Shown here: in pieces, positions 56,569 through 64,000 of the stretch
Numbering within the stretch: the first letter of the stretch is position 1
How the letters are laid out: each line of letters opens with the position of its first letter
Source: Tribonema minus
Taxonomy: Eukaryota > Sar > Xanthophyceae > Tribonematales > Tribonemataceae
DNA: 64,000 nt
NCBI GenBank assembly: GCA_017506865.1
Contig: JAFCMP010000246.1
Span: 1 to 64,000 of the forward strand
Direction of reading: 5' to 3'
Position numbers and translations under genes: made by a program
Notes under the pieces: model-generated
The model's input: the letters and a program-made list of their open reading frames with translations, nothing else
The model's database searches: none
What the model was told of the DNA's origin: nothing

Positions 56569-59419
56569 ATGATATTCCCATATCTCAGTCTTTGGAAGGC
56601 TTTGGTGTTAACGGTCGTGGCAGTACCCTGGCACGCAGCCTCTGCCGCAAGGTGGCAATGGTGGCGAGGCGACGAGCTGCCATCACCGCCAACAGCAGCA
56701 GCTTCAGGGGCGCAGAGAGCTATCGAAGCTGGCCATCCTGCGCGGGAGTTGGCGCCGATCGACGCATGCGATAAGTATGCACGGATGTGCAGGAACGATG
56801 AGGGCTGCCAACAATGTCTGACGAAGGGTGGATTCGATGCCGCAACGCTGGAGGCGCTGGGGGACCCTATTGACGGCTGCTTCTTCCCCACGTTCGCGGA
56901 GGCGTTGCAGGTAAGGCTGCAGTCAATCCTTGCTTCTTGGACAGTGAAAGCCGAATGATCCGTAATGGTTCACGCAATTTATGTCGCGCAGTTTCGGGCA
57001 AGCAGTAGCAACCGTGATGCAGTTTCAGGCAAGCAGTAGGCAACTGTGGTGCAGCCGCAAGTTCTCACGAAGGGCTTGCTGCACACTTCAAGTGCTTGCT
57101 GCACGGCGAAAGCTGCGGTTTGGTCGCAGAGGACACATGCCCTCGCCACATGTACGGGCAGCCTGCATCCTGCCACAGTTGATGCTTTTCTGTGAGTAAC
57201 CTTACATGAAGCTGATGAGAAACACCAACAGTGCGCGGCCAACTCCATGTGCGTTTACGTTACTTTTGGGGGTTGAATTGAATACACAGGTATTTACATG
57301 TCTGTGCTTTAGCGCCGGCGCACTTTACGGGATTGGTAGCAGGATCGGGCCCCAGCTCAAATTCAGTTGCACACACGCGCAGCACTGCGTGGGATGGTGC
57401 GTTGACACTTCATGCGTGCCGTGGTGGTGATGCTCAGCATGTGGATGGCGCAAAACAGTTCAGCGTTTCCGGTTTTTACGAAGGTCATGTTGGCCAACAA
57501 TTTGCCCAGCAGCAGCGAAGTTCAGACTTTAGTTTCACACAATGCATGCGCATGGTTTCGGCTGATGATTGGAAGCGCGCATTACTGCACGGTGCTGCAT
57601 GCTCCAGTGTTGCCTGAAATTCTGCGCCTGAGCAGTCCGAAGTGGAGGCACTCTACCGGTCGCGTCAGGTCGCACAGCAGCGCTGCGGTTGCCAATTTCC
57701 ACATCCACTGTGTCAGTATCAGAGAGACCTGATCGTGCGCAAGTGCTGGCAACCGCTCCGCCGGGCACTGCGTGGAGCAGTACATGATAATGCGCAAGCT
57801 CGCACGTGCAGCAGCGCTCAGAACGTGTGTGATTGTGCAGCAGACTCAGGCAGCCACCACGAGCGCGCAGTCCTTGCAGCTCTTCTGTTGAACCTGTGTG
57901 CTCCACCTTAGCGTTAGGGTTAGGGTTACGGTTATTGGCGGTGCCTCCACTGAGAGGGAGGTGCTGCATTTGCAGCCTCCTCTGCTGCAATCGCTGCGCC
58001 TGATTAGCCGGCATGGGCTACGACGTGTGATGTGTCTGGAATCGCAGTCTGTCCTGTACTTCAACTTGAGGAAAGCGGGCTGGGCCGCTTGTCGCAGTCT
58101 GCTGGCTCGGCAGTGCGGCTGCCACAGTCATGGTCGCAGTCAATGTTGAGCGGCAACGTCTGCAAGGAATCCCTCTGATGACGGCTGCACGCATCGTACC
58201 ACTTTGGGTACATAGTCATGGAGAATAGCGCGGTACCCTAACAGTTGGCTGGCTGCCCCGTGCCACCCACAGTATGATGACATTGTAGAGCGCACAGCGA
58301 CTGATAGGTCGAGACCCCCCCCCCCCCCCCCCCCCCCTCCCCCCCCTTAGTCTGGGGCGAGGCGCTGTGACCAATACCACCGCGCACCCGCAAACCATAC
58401 ACGCGCCCGAAGCGTGCTACACTTCCAACCCCCCCCCCTTCACCCCCCCCCCCCCCCCTCGCAGCTGTTCCCGCCCAAGTGCATCGACGTCACCTCGCAG
58501 TCCACGCCGATGCTGACGGCGTACCTCGACTGCGCGGCGCGCGCGGCGTGCCAGGCGGCGCTGTGCGGCGGCGCGCTCGCGGCGTGCGCGCGCGACGCGG
58601 ACTGCGCGCGCTGCTCCGCGCTCGTCGACCTCACGGCGCTGCGCACGCGCCCCGCGACGTGCGGCGACTGGATGACGGCGCTCAAGCAGGTAGCGCATCC
58701 GCCGCAGCTGTGTACGCCTCTTCTGATGATTGTGATGATTCGTACCCTCAGCTACTGCGAGCGGCGACGGCCGCTGTGTGCGCTCGCACTTCCAACCCTC
58801 CCCTTTTGCGATGAGACGTCAAGCTGTGGCGCGTGTGGGATACAGATGGATGAATGCCTCGCCAACCTGGCGCAGACGCAGACCAGCAGCGGTGCGCACG
58901 CCAGGGCGGCCTGGCGGCGCGCTGCCGTCGCGACCTGACGCGGCAGCTATGATGTGGCTCATAAACTTCAAGTTGATCTGCAATGGGAGAAATTGCAGCC
59001 ACCAGCAGCCCCCGCTGCGTGCAGCATCTGGATGACGGCGCTTGAGAGGCAGCGACATGACCCCCCCCCCCCATGATGCAGCTGACGTGCCCAGGGCCGG
59101 GTAGGCATTCCGGGCTGGGGGGGGGGGGGGGGGGGCTTCGCCGCGCCACGCGGTGACGATCGCAGCATCAGAACTGCATTCCCACAGTAGTGATGCTCCA
59201 GTCCTAATGCTCGCTTCCGCCGCCTCCGCCGTGCAAGCGCAGGAGCTCCCCCAGGAGTGCGCCAAGGGCGTCAAGCAGCAGCTCCCGCTGTACCGCCTCT
59301 TTGGGTGCTACTGGAACATTGACCACCCCGCGCAGCCGTGCCCCGGGCTCGCCACGGCGGCGCCGTCGCTGGCGCCGTCGGAGGCGCCGACGTTTGCGCC
59401 CGTCGCCGTGGCGGGGTAG
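56569..59419 (+). CDS. Secreted cysteine-module protein, paralogue 2
   Basis: Three exons (56569-56910, 58465-58689, 59243-59419) give 247 residues, all phase 0 like its neighbour. A classic signal peptide (LWKALVLTVVAVPWHAASAA) leads. Exon 1 has CDKYARMCRNDEGCQQC and exon 2 CGGALAACARDADCARC, both C-x6-C-x5-C-x2-C. Exon 2 has the same two leading cysteines as paralogue 1 (full spacing C-x5-C-x4-C-x6-C-x5-C-x2-C). Exon 3 has CYWNIDHPAQPC, C-x10-C as in paralogue 1, and ends in a short AP-S/T tail (PSLAPSEAPTFAP). The two genes clearly arose by tandem duplication but differ strongly in sequence. Poly-C tracts precede the exon 2 acceptor. Function is unknown; a role outside the cell is inferred. 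Confidence 0.8.
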
Positions 59420-61850
59420 CACACGTGCGCTGCGGTGTATGCGCTGATCGCTGACACGGCGCGTGCGCTCGCATCGAGCGCTGCTGCGGCTGTGGTGAGG
59501 GCTGCCGCGGCGGCGGCAGCAGCAGCGCAGCGGCGGCAGCGCAGCGGCGTCCGATTGCGCGCCGCGGAGGGGGAGGGGAGCGACGCGCATGAGCGCCAGC
59601 CGCGCTCGGGGGGCTGTTGAGCCGTGCGATGGCCGCTGCGACCGCACACCATACATACCCTGCGGTATGCTTACCTGCCCCCGCAGATGGGGGACGCACG
59701 GCGGTGCATGCCCCCCCCCCCCCCCCGGCCCCAGTGGTGTCGTGCCCATTAGTGAAATCGGCGTTTGGCTATGTCTGTCCCTTTTGAACCCGGTGCAACA
59801 GTGCTTTGCAGACCGCCGCCCCTCGGCGAGTAGCAAATCGAAGCCTCTATTTACAGTACAAGGGCGCAGGTTTACGTGCGAGGCCGGGGGAGGGGGCAGG
59901 GGTCGCTTGGGGGGCAGCACCCCCAGTGCTCAGTACCCCAGGCCTCAGCGTGTTGCTGCGCATATGGTGTATGTCCCTCGATATTCTGTCATGACGTGCG
60001 GCGGGCCTTTGGTACAGGGGGTCTCACGATCGTTCGGGCCCGCCCGACCCCGACTGCTGCAGCAGATGCGTTCCGCCGTTTTTCGCTGGTTTCCCACTCG
60101 AGTGCCGAGCTGATTTGAAACTTCGCCCTGACGCTGCCCTGCCTCTGTGCGCCCCACGGGAAGGGAGAACGCGGTCTCCCGCTTGACAAGGCGCTGCTGC
60201 CTTGGAGATTTTGGCAGCTTGTCGCTACACAATGAAAATACGCATGTTTATCGGAACACGCGCAGCAGGAGCGTCACCTTCCATGTGTCTGGGTGTTTGA
60301 CAGATGCTTGTGGATGCTCGCGTGGCGTCGTCGTTGCGAACCGCAGTGTCGAAAGCAGCGCCTTTTAGCCATGGGAGGCGCAGACTCACTGCTAGACTCT
60401 ATGCTGCGAGAGAGTACGTTTTCGCAAGGCAATCTCAACAGTGCTCAGCTATCCCATGAAGCAAACAGGAATTTCTCAAACTCCGCAGTGCTCCCCCGCT
60501 GTCAGGGCAAAGGTGCTGCAAGTCATGCGCCTGCTGCACCCAGATGTTGTTGTGTGCAGTTGTTGAACTGGTACTGTGTAGTTGCACACATCACAGCTTT
60601 TCCCATGGGTCTTGCTGAGTGGCTGATCATGAGTGACAGAGGGTCACACACGTGTGTTTTGTGTCTCCCCTCGAGCGCAGAGCACTGCTGTGAGCGAACA
60701 TGAACTTTATACTCTCTCCCAGCACCTTTTTTTTAAAAAAAGCAGGTTGCTTTGCTGAGCGTGTGTGCATTGACGGCATGCAGTGCCAAATTCATCCACA
60801 GCTGATGATCATCCTGCGCACTTGTTGAACTTATGCTCCGCCGCTCGCACAAATTTCAGATTTTGAACAGGGTGTGCATCACTTCAACTCCGCTACCAAA
60901 CGTGGGTGACGCTCACACAGACCACGCACAACTGCAGAGCAGCAGGCGACGAGTGCGGCAGCAGTAGCCAAACTCAACTTTGAGCTCGCACATCCGTGAC
61001 AAATGTGTCAAGCTGTGCCGTATACCTCTATGCAATCAGACAAGCAGCTGGTGTAGCAGTTGAAGTACCTCCTTCTCACCAGGGATGGGAACTTCAACTT
61101 GAAGGCAGGGCGCCTCTCGCACACAAGACACAGGCAGCTTTTGCACGCGCGCAGATGCCGCCCGCCCCACTGTCTCAAAATCAGAAACTATATTATCGAC
61201 AGCTCTGCCTTCATTGTCTGGCCACGTGAAGTGTCCGGCCGCAGTAAATTCGCAACGACTTGCGCCCCAGATCCTTGCAAGACTGGGGCTGTTGGTGAAA
61301 CCATATCACAGCACTTCCAGGGGAGGGGGTTGCGAGGGGGGGGGGGGCGTGCAGTGCACGCCATGCCGATTAACCTAAAGCACAAGTGTAGATAAATGAC
61401 GGAGCAAGTACCATGACATCAAGTAGATGGCGCGCATCTCGCCGGCTGTGTTTTGGATCTGGGTTCGTCGGGCACTCCTGGCCCGTCATGGATAGGGGAA
61501 GGGGGGGGGGGCACTGCTGCTGCCGAACCCGTCTGGCACTGCTGCTGCTGCTGCCAGCTGCTGCTGGCATCACTGCTGAGCGCTGCCGTTGCCTCTGTAA
61601 CTCTTGCTTCCGCTTCTCCTGCTGCGCCCGCCGCCGGTGCGAGGAACCGCCACTCTGGCGTCGACGCAGCGCCAGCGCGCCGCCGCCGACATCACGCCCT
61701 GCACCTCATCTGAGCGGCAGCAGCAGCGGCGGCGGCGGCGGCGGCGGCGCTCCGCCGGCGCTGCCGCGCGCACGGGGCCTCTGCGCAGCAGCGCTCGCGA
61801 TTTGCGCGCCGCTGCCTCCTCGTCGCCGCAGCGCCGCGCGCCGCCGTGCG
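59420..61850. other. Convergent intergenic region before the RGS gene
   Basis: The region lies between the stop codons of paralogue 2 (plus) and the RGS gene (minus). It holds GC-rich low complexity near 59450-59620, C18 and G10-type runs (59711-59727, 61334-61346) and less GC-rich sequence from 60200 to 61200. No exon or RNA gene could be supported. The RGS gene could extend into 61500-61850 if its last intron is longer than modelled. Confidence 0.45.
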
Positions 61851-63976
61851 CTACGCCTCCGCCGCCACTGCTGCTGCGCGGGGGCTGCCCCTCGCCGCCG
61901 CCGCCGCTGCGCGCGGGCTGTTCACCGCCGCCACCGCCTGCGCCTTTGGCAGCACGAGCTGCAGCCGCGTGCCGCCGCCGCGCGGGCTCACGGGCGGCGT
62001 GCGCCCCCTGCCGCCGGAGCGCGTGCGCAGCAGCAGCGGGTGGCCGCCGCTGGACGCCTCCTTGAAGGTCTCCACGGCGACGGCGTCCGCGTACGTTTTT
62101 GTTTTCTTGAAGGAGGCCAGCAGGTTCTGAGGGTGTGGGGGGCGGGGGGGCGGGGGGGCGGGAGGGGGGGGGTCAGTAGATTCGACACGACCGACGCTGG
62201 GCGTTGCAGGGGGGTCTGACATTGGAGCTGCAGGGCTCTCGTCAGTGTTGCCATTGCATGTCCATTGCGGCGCGCGCGCATGGCAAGGCGCGAGTTGCAG
62301 ATATGGATGCAGAACGCGCCAGAACGCGACGGCGCTCGCAGCGGCTCTGCTGGTGGAGCTGCGCAGAGAATGCGGCGCTGTGTTGCCCTACGCATCCTCT
62401 ATGTACTCATGGACTTGGACGTGCCATATACTTTACTTGTGAAGTACATCCTGCATTGCGCAGCGCTGCACTTGCAAAGAAAAAGCTGCTGATTCTGTAG
62501 CTGAGCGCTGCCGCACGCACGTCCTCTACTAGCATATACACGTGGACTTGTACTAACATACATGCTGTACCGCCTATCAAAGCTACTGTCCACAATGTAG
62601 CTGAGCGCTGCTACATACACGCACCTGGTCGAGCATGTGCGCAATCTCGTTGGCGTGCGGCTTGAGCGCATTCCTGCGCTCCTCCGGCGAGAGCTCCTTG
62701 AACGCGTCCAGCAAGCGCAGCGCGAGCGCCTGGGGACAGCGCCGGGCAAGGGTAGGTATAGGTATGCATTGAGGAACCGGTGGCCCCCTCCCGCCCTCCC
62801 CCCCCCGGGCGCCTCACTCGCAGTATGATTAGGGGTCAGGGTGCGGCGGCGCCGAAGTTCAAGTTGTGCAACTCCACGACCACAAAGAATGGGCGATGCA
62901 GCTTGCATAAACCTTCCTGAACCCAACCCAACCCTAGAAATGTACGGGGGCGTGCGCCAGCACAGAGAAGCTGCTTGACCCTGCCTGCTATGGATGGCGG
63001 CGCGCCGTTGCCGGCCGCTGCTTTGAGGGCTAGGCTTCCGGTTAGCTGCAGCATCTGCAGCCCACGCAGCCGTGGACCCCCCGCATGCGTGCGCATGGTC
63101 TCTTTGTACGGTGCTGTCCCTGCGTGACGCGCGTAGCATCACTTGCGCATGTTAATGCCACTGGTTGCGGCAGCCGTGACGTTCGCGCTTGCATTCACAA
63201 GCACGCGTGACTTTGACCGCTGCGTTACCTGTGACATGTTTACCACTGGCATTCATTCATTTGTTCATTCATTCATTCACTCATTCATTTACGTGTGTCT
63301 GTGCTCGCCGCTGCAGGTGGACGATGTCTACCCGACCGAGAAGGCCATGTGGGAGAACTGCCACGGTCTGGCGCGGTGAGTCACCAGCAACAACTTCAAG
63401 AAGCACTAAGTGGGTGCATTGAAGCTGGCATAGTAGGCCTGTTGGCATGCACGAAACCAGGATGCAGCACACCTCATGATTCTCAGCCGTAAACCTAGCC
63501 CAAATCCTAACTCCAACCTGGTGCTTCAGCCGGGAGCTGATACTCCTCATGTTATCCGACCCCAAACCTAGTACTTCAAGCAGCTGTTTTCCCGCCTCAT
63601 ACCTGATGTTTTAGCCGGGAGCTGATGTTGACCTCCCACCGACTGCTCGGCAGTATGAAGTCCTGGAGCAGGTCGTCCAGCGCCGCGTGCTGCGCGTGGG
63701 CAGGAGGAGCGTCGCACGGTCACAGATCTGTAGTTGAACTTGAAGTATGAGCACGCAGTGCTGGACCGGGGAGTGTACGCTCCGCCAGTGCACGAGGCTG
63801 GCCCAGCTGCTTCGCACGACTACAGCAAACAGCGCTCGAGGGGTAGCGAAGTGGCACTTCAACACTGCACCGCCAACTTCAACAGGGGGTGACGCACCTG
63901 CTCCTCCACCGTCTTGAAGTCGGCGTCCATGTAGTCGGTGACCTCCATCAGGAACTTGTAGCTCTCGAAGCACATG
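61851..63976 (-). CDS. RGS-domain protein, 3' part (5' end outside window)
   Basis: Four exons (63976-63898, 63689-63603, 62729-62625, 62126-61851) join in phase. They encode FESYKFLMEVTDYMDADF, ALDDLLQDFILPSSRWEVNI + SSRLKHQ, ALALRLLDAFKELSPEERRN + ALKPHANEIAHMLDQ and NLLASFKKTKTYADAV. This follows the helical pattern of an RGS domain: FL..V..Y, then I..FI...a...vNI, an F..A..EI..ML helix and N-L-L..F at the end. RGS domains speed GTP hydrolysis by G-alpha proteins. The C-terminal 70 residues are basic and low complexity. The stop at 61851 is tentative because a donor-like GTGAGC occurs after TPP. Upstream exons and any accessory domains lie beyond position 64000. Confidence 0.72.
63317..63375 (+). 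other. Exon-like segment antisense to the RGS intron
   Basis: A plus-strand segment of 59 bases translates as VDDVYPTEKAMWENCHGLAR. It has a strong acceptor (CATT-repeat tract then CGCTGCAG) and a donor (GCG|GTGAGTC). It sits within the intron between RGS exons on the opposite strand and has no recognisable plus-strand neighbours. It may be an exon of an overlapping gene or an inverted, displaced exon. Confidence 0.35.
63510..63625 (-). repeat. Echo of RGS exon end
   Basis: The exon end SSRLKHQ|GTATG (63603-63625) is copied about 85 bases further into the intron (63515-63545): cctggtgcttcagccgggag against cctgatgttttagccgggag. The donor GT and the reading frame are kept in the copy. Confidence 0.75.
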
Positions 63977-64000
63977 CTGCGGCGGCGCGGCGAGAGATTA

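Noticed and set aside
59589..60113. 174-codon plus-strand frame with cysteines
   Set aside because: It was considered as a third cysteine-module gene, but the C-x6-C-x5-C-x2-C spacing is absent and no splice-compatible neighbour exists.

Overview
The window is a stretch of nuclear DNA from a GC-rich eukaryote, most likely a microalga with a secondary plastid. The genes are interrupted by many long GT-AG introns and run on both strands. The exon models below keep reading frame across every junction. One protein starts with a signal peptide followed by a cleavage-site-like ALA|F motif, as in plastid import in red-lineage secondary algae. Interstitial TTAGGG-type repeats occur in introns, and two secreted proteins have alanine/proline/threonine-rich tails. 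A haptophyte or stramenopile (pelagophyte-like) source fits, but the lineage is inferred from these features and not proven.

Layout: 1-7317 holds head-to-tail pieces of one family of non-LTR retrotransposon. These are a 3' fragment, a short tail-only piece and a nearly full-length frameshifted copy with zinc fingers, reverse transcriptase, a CCHC motif and a restriction-enzyme-like nuclease region. 7535-14101 (minus) is SLX1, the Holliday-junction/flap nuclease subunit. 14678-24712 (minus) is a GRAM-VASt-transmembrane protein of the Lam/GRAMD1/VAD1 sterol-transfer type. 24926-27455 (plus) is a WW domain fused to a family 7 galactosyltransferase. 29604-38331 (minus) is a plastid-type DUF2358-like plus SOUL haem-binding protein. 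38444-41817 (plus) is a PTPMT1-like phosphatase. 41818-45419 is non-coding with two tandem arrays. 45420-48319 (plus) is an AGC protein kinase, and its first exon has a broken second copy at about 51491. 52217-54843 and 56569-59419 (plus) are tandem paralogues of a secreted/anchored cysteine-module family. 61851-63976 (minus) is the 3' part of an RGS-domain gene that runs off the right edge.

Two gene pairs are divergent with very short shared upstream regions: 112 bp between the SOUL and PTPMT1-like start codons, and 213 bp between the GRAM-VASt and WW-GT7 start codons. The genes belong to unrelated pathways (DNA repair, sterol transport, glycan synthesis, plastid haem binding, phospholipid metabolism, signalling), so no operon-like logic is implied.

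The most striking feature is not a gene. Introns repeatedly contain tandem, decaying copies ('echoes') of the neighbouring exon end together with its splice site, with units of about 90-260 bp and up to seven extra copies. This recurs in at least five of the genes and leaves ladders of decoy splice sites, some still coding for the same peptide. Other intron signatures are long poly-G/poly-C runs next to acceptors, a dispersed CAGCGCTCA-type motif and GTTGAAGTTGAA-type repeats.
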